Below are positions 16,613-24,450 of a DNA stretch of 64,000 nucleotides, piece after piece. The stretch lies in assembly GCA_963815375.1 (NCBI GenBank), contig CAWFGX010000002.1, positions 682,001 to 746,000 of the forward strand, given 5' to 3'. The first letter of the stretch is position 1, and every line of letters begins with the position of its first letter. The notes beneath the pieces are model-generated. The model worked only from the letters and a program-made list of their open reading frames with translations, was not told the origin of the DNA and searched no databases. The translations under genes were made by a program, and so were the position numbers. This stretch comes from JASHPR01 sp963815375 (GTDB lineage: Bacteria; Actinomycetota; Actinomycetes; Streptosporangiales; Streptosporangiaceae).

Positions 16613-16825
16613 GTGAAGGGCTACACCGAGGCTATGACCAACATTGCTTTCGGGATGACGGTCGGGGAGCTGGTCGACGTCCTGAAAGACCTCGAACCGG
16701 AGCTGCAGCTCCATGCCTTGCGCCTCTTCAACGGCCAGAATCTCGTGAAGCCAGGCCCGTTTGACACAGCCATCCTGGACTGGACCTCGTACCCGGGTAC
16801 GAACGACACGTACCTGAACCGCTGA
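16613..16825 (+). CDS. Small hypothetical protein
   Basis: The 70-residue product starts with GTG at 16613, preceded at the right distance by GGAGGGA (16601-16607). It contains a helical stretch (MTVGELVDVLKDLEPELQLH) and a C-terminal part rich in aromatic and polar residues (ILDWTSYPGTND). No membrane segment, signal peptide or known motif is visible. The composition differs from chance high-GC frames, and the ribosome site supports expression. An alternative start is the ATG at 16634. No function is proposed. Confidence 0.6.
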   Translation: MKGYTEAMTNIAFGMTVGELVDVLKDLEPELQLHALRLFNGQNLVKPGPFDTAILDWTSYPGTNDTYLNR

Positions 16826-16976
16826 CCGCAAGCACCAAGCGAGCGGGTCCAGGCTTCTCCCGCCACTTCTCCGCCTGAGCCGGCCGCAGCCAGCCCGATG
16901 GGCTGCTATCGCGCAACGTCCGACCCCCTGGCCTGCCGCGACGGCCCATGCCCCCCTTAGCGCGCACCCACCTCGC

Positions 16977-17007
16977 TTGACTTATCTATCACTTTGCTTA
17001 GTATAGT
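16977..17007 (+). promoter_or_regulatory. Promoter and palindromic site for the repeat-protein/XRE pair
   Basis: TTGACT at 16977-16982 is a good -35 element, and TAGTAT (16999-17004) or TATAGT (17002-17007) is a -10 candidate. Around the -10 the sequence reads GCTTAGTATAGTTAGC, an imperfect palindrome matching its reverse complement at 12 of 16 positions and a good position for an autoregulatory repressor site. AGGAGG follows, just ahead of the ATG at 17034. Confidence 0.5.
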
Positions 17008-17033
17008 TAGCAGAACCCAGCCAGGAGGCACTG

Positions 17034-17678
17034 ATGAATCCAACACGCCACGAAGTGCAGGCCGAGATCGTGAAGGCTGCGCGCAGGGGCCAGAAAGTCG
17101 TTATCGGAGCAGTCAAGACGTCAGCCGGCGCGGTGCGCTCGGCCAGGACGCAGGTCAGCGTGCCGAACATGTCATTTGCCAGTAAGCTCCCCAAGCCGGA
17201 CCAGCTGGTCGGCAATGCCCGCGAGTTCGCTGGCAAGCTGCCCAAGCCGGAGGAGCTTGCCGGAAACGCCCGCCAGTTCGCTGAGAGGCTCCCCAGGCCC
17301 GAGCAGCTGGTCGGCAACGCCCGCGAGCTGGCCGGGAAGCTCCCCAGGCCAGAGGACCTGGTCGGCAAGCTGCCCAAGCCTGACGAACTTGCGGCCAACG
17401 CGCGCCACTTCGCCGAGAGGCTGCTGGCCACCCAGCAGAAGTTCGCCGAGGACGCACGTCGCGCCACCGCGGCGCTGCTCCCGGCCGCCGGCGGGGCTGA
17501 CAAGGCTAACCCAGTCGACAGCGACTCAGCCAAGACCGCGACAGCCACCGCCGACACGGCCGACACGGCCGAGCCAGCGGCTGAGGCAGCCGAGGCCAGC
17601 ACACCAGAGGCCAGTAACGGCGAGAGCGCGACTGGCGGAGATGCTGCCGAGGATGACGCTGGCAGGAACGACGGCTAA
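17034..17678 (+). CDS. Alanine/lysine-rich repeat protein (HBHA-like composition)
   Basis: The 214-residue protein contains four to five copies of an 18-residue unit with consensus KLPKPDQLVGNAREFAG between residues 50 and 140, each starting with a (K/R)LP(K/R)P(D/E) turn and continuing as an amphipathic helix. An acidic, Ala/Thr-rich disordered tail follows (residues 155-214). No signal peptide or membrane helix is present. The helical lysine-rich unit with a low-complexity tail recalls heparin-binding hemagglutinin-type surface proteins of mycobacteria, but that is only a resemblance. A clear AGGAGG and promoter precede it, and an XRE regulator starts six bases after its stop, so the two form an operon. 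Confidence 0.75.
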   Translation: MNPTRHEVQAEIVKAARRGQKVVIGAVKTSAGAVRSARTQVSVPNMSFASKLPKPDQLVGNAREFAGKLPKPEELAGNARQFAERLPRPEQLVGNARELAGKLPRPEDLVGKLPKPDELAANARHFAERLLATQQKFAEDARRATAALLPAAGGADKANPVDSDSAKTATATADTADTAEPAAEAAEASTPEASNGESATGGDAAEDDAGRNDG

Positions 17679-17683
17679 GCGCC

Positions 17684-18037
17684 ATGGCCGGGCCGGAACC
17701 CTGGAATGCGCAGCTGCAGACCCTGGGTGATTTCATCCGCAGGCAGCGCAAGCTCGCCAACCTGTCGCTGCGTCAGCTCGCGGAGCGGACGACCCTGTCC
17801 AACCCGTACCTGAGCCAGCTTGAGCGGGGACTGCATCAGCCATCTGTCCGCGTTCTGAAGCTGATCTCAGGAGCGCTGAACGTTTCCGCGGAAACGCTGC
17901 TCGCCCAGGCCGGCCTGCTCGATCCGGCAACGCCAGCCCGATCGCGGGTGGAGTCCGCGATCAGAGCCGAGGAACGCCTCTCCAATGAGCAGAAGGCTGC
18001 GCTGCTCACGGTCTACCACAGCATGATCAACAACTGA
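17684..18037 (+). CDS. XRE-family transcriptional regulator
   Basis: The 117-residue protein is a Cro/CI-type DNA-binding protein: a helix-turn-helix at about residues 15-70 (LGDFIRRQRKLANLSLRQLA, then TLSNPYLSQLERGL and PSVRVLKLISGAL) and a short helical C-terminus. It starts six bases after the repeat-protein gene and is co-transcribed with it. The HTH-plus-tail size suits a repressor of its own operon, possibly at the palindrome overlapping the -10 upstream of 17034. A strong hairpin follows. Confidence 0.9.
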   Translation: MAGPEPWNAQLQTLGDFIRRQRKLANLSLRQLAERTTLSNPYLSQLERGLHQPSVRVLKLISGALNVSAETLLAQAGLLDPATPARSRVESAIRAEERLSNEQKAALLTVYHSMINN

Positions 18038-18054
18038 CGCCGCAGCCGTCAACT

Positions 18055-18088
18055 GGGCAGGGAGTCGGGCCTACTCGACTCCCTGCCC
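18055..18088 (+). terminator. Strong hairpin terminator after the XRE gene
   Basis: GGGCAGGGAGTCG at 18055-18067 pairs perfectly with CGACTCCCTGCCC at 18076-18088 around an 8-base loop: a 13-base uninterrupted stem 17 bases after the stop of the XRE gene. Confidence 0.8.
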
Positions 18089-18246
18089 CCTCGCATTCCG
18101 ATCAGCGCGGGAAGCTTGTGACCTTATGCGGCGCAAATCCTCCGCGCTCATGTCGGTATCGCCGGGAGCCCTGTGAACGAGTTACTCTCGGCCACGGAGC
18201 ATGTCGATCATGGAATGGCTGCGGAGAGCTGGGAGGCGTGGCTGGA

Positions 18247-19470
18247 ATGAGCACGGCGATCGTGGGTGGCCGGGTCGTGCCGGTGACGGGCGAGCCCATC
18301 GACAGCGGCACCGTTCTGTTCGACGCAGGGAAGATCACCGCTGTCGGCGGGCCCGATCTCGCGGTGCCCGCTGGCGCCGAGCTGGTCGATGCGGCGGGCA
18401 AGTGGGTGCTGCCCGGCTTCGTCGACGCGCACGTGCACCTCGGCGTGCACGAAGAGGGCGAGGGCTGGGCTGGCCGGGACACGAACGAGCTGACTCGTCC
18501 GGTCACCGCCTACGTTCGGGCCGTCGACGCGATCAACCCAGCCGAACAGGGTTTCCGCGACGCCATCGGCGGCGGCGTGCTCGCGGTGAACGTCAACCCT
18601 GGTTCCGGGAACCCGGTCGGCGGCCAGACCGCGGCGATCAAGTGCTGGGGCCGGATTGTGGACGAGATGGTGCTCCGGGCGCCGTCCGGCCTGAAGTCAG
18701 CGCTGGGTGAGAACCCGAAGCGCATCTACGGCGACAGGCACGAGACCCCGTCGACCAGGCTCGGCACGGCCGCTGTGATCCGGGAAGCCTTCGTCGAAGC
18801 AGGCAACTACCTGGCCAAGCTAACCGCAGCCGAGAACAAGCCCGCGTCCGAGCGCAAGCCCGTGGACCGCGATCTCGGCCTGGAAGCGATCGGCCGGGTG
18901 CTGCGGCGGGAGATCCCGTGGCGGCAGCACTGCCACCGTGCGGACGACATCGCGACTGCGATGAGGATCGCCCGCGAGTTCGGCTACCAGCTCGTGATCG
19001 ACCACGGCACCGAGGCCCACCTGATCGCCGACCTGATCGCCGCTGAATCGATCCCGGTCATTATCGGCCCGCTGTTCACGAGCAGGTCCAAGGTGGAGCT
19101 GCGGAACCGTTCCCTGGCCAATCCGGGCAGGCTGGCAGCCGCAGGAATCACGATCGCGATCACCACCGACCACCCGGTCGTCCCGATCCACTTCCTGATT
19201 CACCAGGCCAGCCTCGCCGTCAAGGAAGGCCTGGACGCCGAGGCCGCGCTGCGCGCCGTGACCATCAACCCAGCACGGATCCTCGGCGTGGACGCACGGA
19301 TCGGCTCGCTCGAACCGGGGAAGGACGCCGACCTGGTGATCTGGTCCGGCGACCCGCTGGAGGTGACCAGCCGCGCCGAGCGCGCGTACCAGGACGGTCG
19401 CGAGATCTATGTCTACGACTACGACCGCCGCGAGGGGTTTGTCCGGGACCCCGCCGAGCTGGCGATATAA
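18247..19470 (+). CDS. Metal-dependent amidohydrolase (imidazolonepropionase/dihydroorotase-like superfamily)
   Basis: The 407-residue protein is an amidohydrolase-superfamily TIM barrel with a flanking beta-sandwich. The N-terminal VVPVTGEPIDSGTVLF and the metal motif VDAHVHLG (about residues 55-62) are typical; further ligands are expected at HCHRADDI, VIDHGTEAH and ITTDHPV, and the C-terminal GSLEPGKDADLVIWSGDPL is a family hallmark. The ATG at 18247 has GGGAGG about ten bases upstream; the longer frame from 18118 adds an untypical leader. The substrate is not evident. Actinobacterial relatives are annotated as cyclic amide or imidazolonepropionase-like hydrolases. It is monocistronic. Confidence 0.9.
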   Translation: MSTAIVGGRVVPVTGEPIDSGTVLFDAGKITAVGGPDLAVPAGAELVDAAGKWVLPGFVDAHVHLGVHEEGEGWAGRDTNELTRPVTAYVRAVDAINPAEQGFRDAIGGGVLAVNVNPGSGNPVGGQTAAIKCWGRIVDEMVLRAPSGLKSALGENPKRIYGDRHETPSTRLGTAAVIREAFVEAGNYLAKLTAAENKPASERKPVDRDLGLEAIGRVLRREIPWRQHCHRADDIATAMRIAREFGYQLVIDHGTEAHLIADLIAAESIPVIIGPLFTSRSKVELRNRSLANPGRLAAAGITIAITTDHPVVPIHFLIHQASLAVKEGLDAEAALRAVTINPARILGVDARIGSLEPGKDADLVIWSGDPLEVTSRAERAYQDGREIYVYDYDRREGFVRDPAELAI

Positions 19471-19665
19471 CGACAACCTGACCGCATCCTCATGGGAGCG
19501 GTGTGAGCCTGCGCGGTAGCCCCGAAAGCCGCCCCGGCCGCGCACAGGACGTTATCCTGATTTTCGGACACACGATCCAATCGGCTTTTCGGTCAAAGTA
19601 GCAGGGCAATCCGCCGGTTGGGCATGCCTTGGGCTGCGTGTATCCAATGAGCCAGCGGAAGGATC

Positions 19666-20826
19666 ATGATTACAGCCAAACAAGACGGCCGTGTCCACCA
19701 GGTCATAATGTTCCGGGTTCTCGGGCCACTGGAGGTCACCTCAGCCACGGGCGAGCCCGTTCCCCTCACGCAGCAGGTTCACCGCGCCGCCCTCGCGGCT
19801 CTGCTGCTGCACACCGACCAGGTCTGCCTGCGGTCCTGGCTGGCCGCGGCCATCTGGGGCGAGCACACTCCTGTCTCGGGTGCGAGCGCGCTGCGCACAG
19901 CCGTGTACGGCCTGCGCCGTGCGCTCGGGACGGCCGGCAGGCACATCCAGACGTGCCAGTCCGGGCCCAACCCGGGCGGCTACATGATCCGGGCGGCTGA
20001 GGACGAGGTCGACCTGCGGCTATTCCGTGCTCTGACTGCTGATGGGCGCACAGCCTGGTACCAGGGAGACGCCGCACGGGCCGCCCAGGCGCTGGGCGAG
20101 GCGCTCAGCCTGTGGCGCATAGGCCCGTCTGACCTGCGACCCAGCCCTGCGCTGGCGCCGGACATCAGTCGGCTGAAGGCGGAGTTTCGCTACGTACAGG
20201 ACGCGTGGATGGACGCAAGGCTGGCGCTGGGCCAGCACCAGGAGGCCGCACCGGAGCTGCGCCAGATCCTCGCCCACGAGCCACTCCGCGAGCACGTCTG
20301 GGCGCAGCTCATGCTGGCCCTCTACCGTAGCGGGGACAAGGGCGGCGCGCGCCAGGCGTTCTCGGAAGCACGGACCACGCTAACCACTGAGTACGGCGCC
20401 GGGCCGGGCCCGGAGCTGGCCGAACTTCATCGTCACGTGGTGGCTGACAGCCCAGCACTCGGCAGCGCGTCGTGGCACTCCACGGCCGGTCACGGTGCGG
20501 CAGGCCCGGCTGAGTTACGCGCGCCCGGCTGCGTCCCGCTCCTCCCATTCTGGCGAGCTCGGCTCGGCGGCCCAGCGGAGCCGTGGCGCCGGGGGCCACG
20601 AAGACACATGCCTGGCGTAGGCGGTACACAGGATGCCAATCGCGACGGCCAGCTCGTGAGTTATGAGCCGCGAGCAGACATGCGCGGTAACCTGCCGCCC
20701 TCGCACGGTCATCACCGCCGGGTGCAGGTCTACCGACAGGTCACGATGCCGGAGGCGAGACACGCTGACGTTGCAGTTGTCCTTGGTTGCGGACGGGCCG
20801 AGGACTTCTGCGGAGCGGGCGGCTAG
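19666..20826 (+). CDS. SARP-family (BTAD) pathway regulator
   Basis: The product has the Streptomyces antibiotic regulatory protein layout: a winged-helix OmpR-like DNA-binding domain at about residues 14-110 (FRVLGPLEV, LLLHTDQVCLRSWLAAAIWG) and a bacterial transcriptional activation domain at about 117-265 (VDLRLFRAL, REHVWAQLMLALYRSGDKG, LGAGPGPELAELH-type ending). AAGGATC precedes the ATG at 19666; MFRVLGPL at 19708 is an alternative start. SARPs activate biosynthetic clusters. Residues after about 265 (from about 20465) lack domain character and from 20515 overlap a convergent gene, so the real C-terminus may have grown by stop-codon loss. The DOI-synthase-like cluster begins 1.7 kb downstream. 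Confidence 0.87.
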   Translation: MITAKQDGRVHQVIMFRVLGPLEVTSATGEPVPLTQQVHRAALAALLLHTDQVCLRSWLAAAIWGEHTPVSGASALRTAVYGLRRALGTAGRHIQTCQSGPNPGGYMIRAAEDEVDLRLFRALTADGRTAWYQGDAARAAQALGEALSLWRIGPSDLRPSPALAPDISRLKAEFRYVQDAWMDARLALGQHQEAAPELRQILAHEPLREHVWAQLMLALYRSGDKGGARQAFSEARTTLTTEYGAGPGPELAELHRHVVADSPALGSASWHSTAGHGAAGPAELRAPGCVPLLPFWRARLGGPAEPWRRGPRRHMPGVGGTQDANRDGQLVSYEPRADMRGNLPPSHGHHRRVQVYRQVTMPEARHADVAVVLGCGRAEDFCGAGG

Positions 20827-21213
20827 GGCCGCCAGGGTCTGCGCCGCCTGCGGCGTGATCTGGTCAGCCCGGCAGTAGAGGACCGTCTCAGCACCGCTGT
20901 GATGCAGCACGGCCGGACCCATCCGCGGGTCCAGGGCGGTCGGCCGGGCGCGAATGACCACGCAGCGCCTGCCCGCCGGGCCGGGATAACCGCCGTGATC
21001 AGAGTGAGAGGACTTCAGGCGGCGCAGCAGATCTCGGGTCGGAAGCTGGGCCGACGGCTCGGGATGGTCCATCAGCAAAGCCAGCACCCACTCTCCAGGG
21101 CCAACGGGGACCCGGAGCACCGGCAGCCGGAAGGTATCGGTCACCCACCCCGGTGGCTGATTGCCATCGTTCAGAAGCTTCAGGTGAGCCCGGCCTTGGA
21201 CCGTTGACCCCAT
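20515..21213 (-). CDS. Hypothetical protein convergent with the SARP gene
   Basis: The 232-residue product starts at the ATG at 21213, with GGGAGA about eight bases upstream. It has balanced composition and regular hydrophobic strands (FRLPVLRVPVGPGEWVLALL, then CVVIRARP and VLYCRAD), looking like a real soluble alpha/beta protein rather than a chance frame. I recognise no family, signal peptide or membrane helix. Its last 104 codons lie antisense to the tail of the SARP gene. The promoter region it shares with the TetR gene contains three TACCGCAT repeats. A link to the cluster is suggested by position only. Confidence 0.6.
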   Translation of the reverse strand: MGSTVQGRAHLKLLNDGNQPPGWVTDTFRLPVLRVPVGPGEWVLALLMDHPEPSAQLPTRDLLRRLKSSHSDHGGYPGPAGRRCVVIRARPTALDPRMGPAVLHHSGAETVLYCRADQITPQAAQTLAALAARSAEVLGPSATKDNCNVSVSRLRHRDLSVDLHPAVMTVRGRQVTAHVCSRLITHELAVAIGILCTAYARHVSSWPPAPRLRWAAEPSSPEWEERDAAGRA

Positions 21214-21255
21214 CGTGAGCGTCTCCCGCGCGTTAAGCCGACTGGAGCAATGGTC

Positions 21256-21306
21256 TACCGCATCATTCGCTAGCTCGCGAAGCCTAGAGCTACCGCATTA
21301 CCGCAT
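21256..21306. repeat. Three TACCGCAT direct repeats
   Basis: TACCGCAT occurs at 21256-21263, 21291-21298 and 21299-21306, the last two in immediate tandem. They lie about 45-95 bases upstream of the minus-strand hypothetical gene and about 190-240 bases upstream of the TetR gene. Direct repeats at this position could be an activator or repressor site. The role is inferred. Confidence 0.45.
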
Positions 21307-21387
21307 TGCTGGTTAGCCGTGAGTCCGCAGGTCAGAGGCATCACCTATGGATTTGCCTATCCAGAGCCGGGTAGGTATGTTCTGGGA

Positions 21388-21400
21388 ACCAGGCGGTACG
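21388..21400. promoter_or_regulatory. Partial match to the shared cluster element, upstream of the TetR gene
   Basis: ACCAGGCGGTACG at 21388-21400 matches 12 of 13 bases of ACCAGACGGTACG at 32030-32042, which overlaps the 17-base element shared by the cyclase and exporter promoters. It lies about 95 bases ahead of the TetR start. This may be an autoregulatory site of the cluster's regulator. One partial match is weak evidence by itself. Confidence 0.35.
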
Positions 21401-21494
21401 GTGCTGGCCCGTTGAGGGCAGTAGCGCGAGGCGCTAGGGGCGGTGGCGTCATGACCGCGCGGCAGCGTAGCACGCGGAAGAGGCAGAGCTGATC

Positions 21495-22277
21495 ATGAGC
21501 CCGCGTACCAGGATTACCCGTGAGCAGTGGCTTGCAGCCATGAGCCGGCTGCTCGCCGATGGCGTCGTGCCCGCCGATTTGTCGCTGAACGACCTCTGTC
21601 AGGGCGTCGGTGTCACCAAAGGTTCCTTTTACTCGCATTTCCCTGGCGGGGCTGAAGAGCTGCATCGCGAGATCATCGACCGGTGGCTGCGTCAGACCGA
21701 CGTCGGCACCGTCGCGAGGACGATGGGGACAATCCGCGACCCAAGGGACCGGTTGCGCCTGCTCCGCGCGCGTGCCCTCGAAACCGCACAGAGTGACGGC
21801 GCCATGCGGCGCTGGGCGGCATATGACGCGGCCGCCTGTGCGGCCGTGGCCCAGGTCGACACCGAGCTGACCGAACACGTGACCACTGCAGTAGGCGACC
21901 TGGGCCTGCCTGGTGAAGACGCGGCTGTGGTGGCCGACGTCCTGGTCCACGCCTTCGCCGGAGCCCATCACACATCCCCGGTCCCGCGGCCGTCGAGCCC
22001 GGCTGGGTTTGAGACGCTGCTGGCGGTACTCAGCCGTGCAGCCTCGGGTCAGAGTGCCCAGGAACAGGGCGGTGTCGAGGTGGCACCAGTTTCCGCACCC
22101 GATGAAGTCGTAGTTTTCAGGATCGCGCCGGGTCTTCCGGCTGAAGCTCGCCGAGACCTCCGCGACCAGGCTCGGCGATTTGCCGAACAGGCTTTCGCAC
22201 AGGCCAAGCCAGCCACGCAAAGCCGCGGGCCAGCTCAAGCCGAGCCGAGTCAGGTCCGGCGCGGCACAGGCGCCTGA
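21495..22277 (+). CDS. TetR-family transcriptional regulator
   Basis: The 260-residue protein has a TetR N-terminus: helix-turn-helix at about residues 20-50 (DLSLNDLCQGVGVTKGSFYSH, quoted here only up to FYSHFPG-type ending), followed by an alpha-helical ligand-binding domain. The C-terminal 60 residues are polar, Gln/Ala-rich and probably disordered, longer than in typical TetR proteins. It stands directly upstream of the cyclase operon in the same direction (227 bases apart), a standard place for a pathway-specific regulator. A partial copy of the shared promoter element lies in its upstream region. Ligand and target are not proven. Confidence 0.88.
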   Translation: MSPRTRITREQWLAAMSRLLADGVVPADLSLNDLCQGVGVTKGSFYSHFPGGAEELHREIIDRWLRQTDVGTVARTMGTIRDPRDRLRLLRARALETAQSDGAMRRWAAYDAAACAAVAQVDTELTEHVTTAVGDLGLPGEDAAVVADVLVHAFAGAHHTSPVPRPSSPAGFETLLAVLSRAASGQSAQEQGGVEVAPVSAPDEVVVFRIAPGLPAEARRDLRDQARRFAEQAFAQAKPATQSRGPAQAEPSQVRRGTGA

Positions 22278-22343
22278 GCCAGGCCCCGCACCCCTCCTCG
22301 GAAGCCGTCTTCCCTGACCTGCTCGACTTATGCCCCCTTGCAG

Positions 22344-22384
22344 GTAACTTTCGGGTATGTGTAACGTACCGATCGGCATGTAAA
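22344..22384 (+). promoter_or_regulatory. Cyclase-operon promoter region with 17-base element shared with the exporter
   Basis: GTATGTGTAACGTACCG at 22355-22371 occurs in identical form, in the opposite orientation, at 32036-32052 ahead of the ABC exporter genes. Here GTA-starting heptads recur with an 11-base period (22344, 22355, 22366), the spacing of SARP-binding direct repeats, and an AT-rich -10-like TGTAAAT (22379-22385) lies a few bases downstream. CCGATCGG, a perfect 8-base palindrome, overlaps the end of the element (22369-22376). The identity is seen directly; the binding protein (SARP or TetR) is inferred. Confidence 0.7.
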
Positions 22385-22504
22385 TCAGACCTGCAGGTGA
22401 CCTCGTTGTTGAGGCTCTGCCCACGGGCAGCCGGGGCGACGCGCAGTTCGCTGCAGCCTGGCCGGAGAACGTGTCGCAGAGATCCCGTTCGCCAGAGGAG
22501 AACG

Positions 22505-23644
22505 ATGGCAGTCGACACCGCCGCTGTGGCGTTCGACCGTGAAGTCCGATTCGGAAATTCCAGCTACCCCTTTCGGCTTCGCTCCGGCCAGTCTTCCTGG
22601 ACCGAGCTCGCCGCTCAGCTGTCCGGCCTGGACGCGGACCAGTTCCTGGTCGTCGCGGACTGCGGGATTCCGCAGTCCGCAATCAGCACGGTCAGCGCCA
22701 GTCTGCAGATGCTCGCGCCGGTCACCGTCCTGGAGGTTGCTGCCAAGGAGACGTCCAAGACCTTGACCATGATTGATGAGCTGTCCGAGAGAGCGTTCGT
22801 CAGCCGGGCCACTCGCAGGTCAGTCTTTGTAGCCCTCGGCGGAGGCCTTGCCGGGAATGTTGCCGGGCTGCTAGCTCACCTGTTCCTTCGCGGTACACGG
22901 CTGGTGCACATCCCGACCACCCTGCTGGCCATGTCCGACTCGGTGCTCAGCTTCAAGCAGGCGGTCAACTCCCGTGTGGGCAAAAACCACCTGGGCGCGT
23001 TCCACGCCCCCGAGCTGGTCTGGGCTCACCTGGACTTTCTGGCGAGCCTGCCCCGGTCCGAGATCCAGTCCGCCCTTTGCGAGGCCATCAAGAACGTGAT
23101 GGCGATCTGCCCGGAGCTGCATGACGAGATGGCGGCCACGCTCCGCCCTGATGCCGACTACAGCACGACCGAGCTGAGCTGGTTCATCGGGATGTGCATA
23201 GATGCCAAGCAGCGGGTGATGGAGGCCGACCCGTTCGAGAAAGGCCGCGCGCTCATCCTCGAGTACGGGCACACGGTCGGGCACGCCGCGGAACTCGTAT
23301 CCGGGGGGACCTTCAGCCACGGCCTGGCCATTGGCGTCGGTGGGCTCGTGGCGGCCCGCATCGCCACCAGCCTTGGCTTCGGCGATCCCGGCCTGGAGCT
23401 CACGCACGAAGTGCTCCTGGGTCTCAACGGAGCACCGACGATGTTCCCGGCGTACCTGTCCCCTGACCAGCTTCTTGAGGCGGTCCGGCTGGACAACAAG
23501 CGCGGCTACATCCCGCACCAGCCCGGCTGCGTTGACATGGTCCTGCTTGACGGACCAGGCCGACCCCATCAGACCGGGGGCAGCTACATCACCCAGGTGC
23601 CAGAGGACGTGGTGATGGCCGCCATCCAGAGTCGGTTCAGCTAG
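22505..23644 (+). CDS. Sugar-phosphate cyclase, probable 2-deoxy-scyllo-inosose synthase
   Basis: The 379-residue protein belongs to the dehydroquinate-synthase-like superfamily of NAD- and metal-dependent cyclases. The nucleotide-binding LGGGLAGNVAGL, the IPTTLLAMSDSVLSFKQAVN segment, the metal and catalytic cluster LEYGHTVGHAAE, the second metal-ligand region GGTFSHGLAIGVGG, and DNKRGYI near the C-terminus are all present. LEYGHTVGHA and the C-terminal DNKRGYI resemble DOI synthases (BtrC/NeoC type), which turn glucose 6-phosphate into 2-deoxy-scyllo-inosose, more than dehydroquinate or 2-epi-5-epi-valiolone synthases. The ATG at 22505 has GAGGAG just upstream. It is the first gene of a tight operon with cupins, an SDR and a DoxX protein. 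Confidence 0.8.
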   Translation: MAVDTAAVAFDREVRFGNSSYPFRLRSGQSSWTELAAQLSGLDADQFLVVADCGIPQSAISTVSASLQMLAPVTVLEVAAKETSKTLTMIDELSERAFVSRATRRSVFVALGGGLAGNVAGLLAHLFLRGTRLVHIPTTLLAMSDSVLSFKQAVNSRVGKNHLGAFHAPELVWAHLDFLASLPRSEIQSALCEAIKNVMAICPELHDEMAATLRPDADYSTTELSWFIGMCIDAKQRVMEADPFEKGRALILEYGHTVGHAAELVSGGTFSHGLAIGVGGLVAARIATSLGFGDPGLELTHEVLLGLNGAPTMFPAYLSPDQLLEAVRLDNKRGYIPHQPGCVDMVLLDGPGRPHQTGGSYITQVPEDVVMAAIQSRFS

Positions 23645-23667
23645 CCCACATTTACGGAGGTCCAGAA

Positions 23668-24450
23668 ATGACGGCCATGACGCTTGGCCCAGCCCATAAC
23701 ATCAAGCCGGTCGGCTCCTATGGAGTCATCACCAATGACACCGGCGGACTCGGCGAGATCCGGAACCTCGTCGGGGGAACGGGAACCGCGAGGTGGAAGC
23801 AGCTCATCAACGGGATGCACCTGGCGGGGGCCTGGGGCCCGGTGGAGTATGTGGAACTCCCCCCGGGAGCGTCGTGCGGCGAGCACCTGCATGCGGAACG
23901 CGAGGAAATCTACTACATCGTGGACGGCTCGGCGGTCATGCAGGTAGACGGCCGGCCGGTTGAGGTCACCGCTGGCGACCTGATCACCTGCCCGCTCGGC
24001 ACAGTGCACGGGATCGGCGTTCCCGACGACGCGGAACGAGCCATGCAGTTCTTCGTCGTGGAGATCTTCCCGCAGCAGGGTCCGCCGCGCCCGGCGGCGC
24101 GAATCTCAGTACGCGACCAGCTTCAGCCGTCTCTGGGCTACCGCGGCTATGACGGGGACGACCTCCTGGTCGCGAGGGTGGACCTCACCCGGTACTTCAC
24201 CGGGCCCTGGCGCGCGTTCACCGAGATCGAGGTGCCACCGGACGCGGCCGTAGGGCCGTACAGCACCGAGGCCGGAATAGCCGAGGTGCTGTTCGTGACC
24301 GAAGGGGAGGCCGAGATCGTCGCGGACTCGCAGGCGCTCAAGGGCGGCCCAGGGCTGTGCCTTGGCAGCTCACTCGGAGCGACTCTGACCGTGCGCAACA
24401 CCAGCGACAGCCGCGTGCTCCGGCTGATATCGACGCAGGTGGCCGCCTGA
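23668..24450 (+). CDS. Bicupin protein
   Basis: The 260-residue protein has two cupin beta-barrels (about residues 55-140 and 170-255). The N-terminal barrel has a complete metal motif: two His and Glu in GEHLHAEREEIYYIVDG and a second-motif His in PLGTVHGIG. The C-terminal barrel (VPPDAAVGPYSTEAGIAEVL) lacks the His pair, so it is probably structural. Cupins with one active barrel act as isomerases, epimerases, dioxygenases or sugar-binding proteins. GGAGG precedes the ATG, and the next gene overlaps its stop by one base (TGATG). In this operon it is a good candidate for an isomerase or dehydratase acting on a cyclitol; that is inference. Confidence 0.82.
   Translation: MTAMTLGPAHNIKPVGSYGVITNDTGGLGEIRNLVGGTGTARWKQLINGMHLAGAWGPVEYVELPPGASCGEHLHAEREEIYYIVDGSAVMQVDGRPVEVTAGDLITCPLGTVHGIGVPDDAERAMQFFVVEIFPQQGPPRPAARISVRDQLQPSLGYRGYDGDDLLVARVDLTRYFTGPWRAFTEIEVPPDAAVGPYSTEAGIAEVLFVTEGEAEIVADSQALKGGPGLCLGSSLGATLTVRNTSDSRVLRLISTQVAA

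Noticed and set aside
18118..18246. Longer start for the amidohydrolase
   Set aside because: The extension is untypical, and the ATG at 18247 gives the family N-terminus with a ribosome site.
19561..19592. TTTTCGG direct repeat ahead of the first SARP gene
   Set aside because: The two copies are 25 bases apart, which fits neither the 11- nor the 22-base SARP spacing. Seven-base matches like this occur by chance.
21357..22682. Long 441-codon frame on the minus strand
   Set aside because: It lies antisense to the TetR gene and the start of the cyclase gene, is rich in Arg, Pro and Gly, and has no domain. It is a shadow frame.
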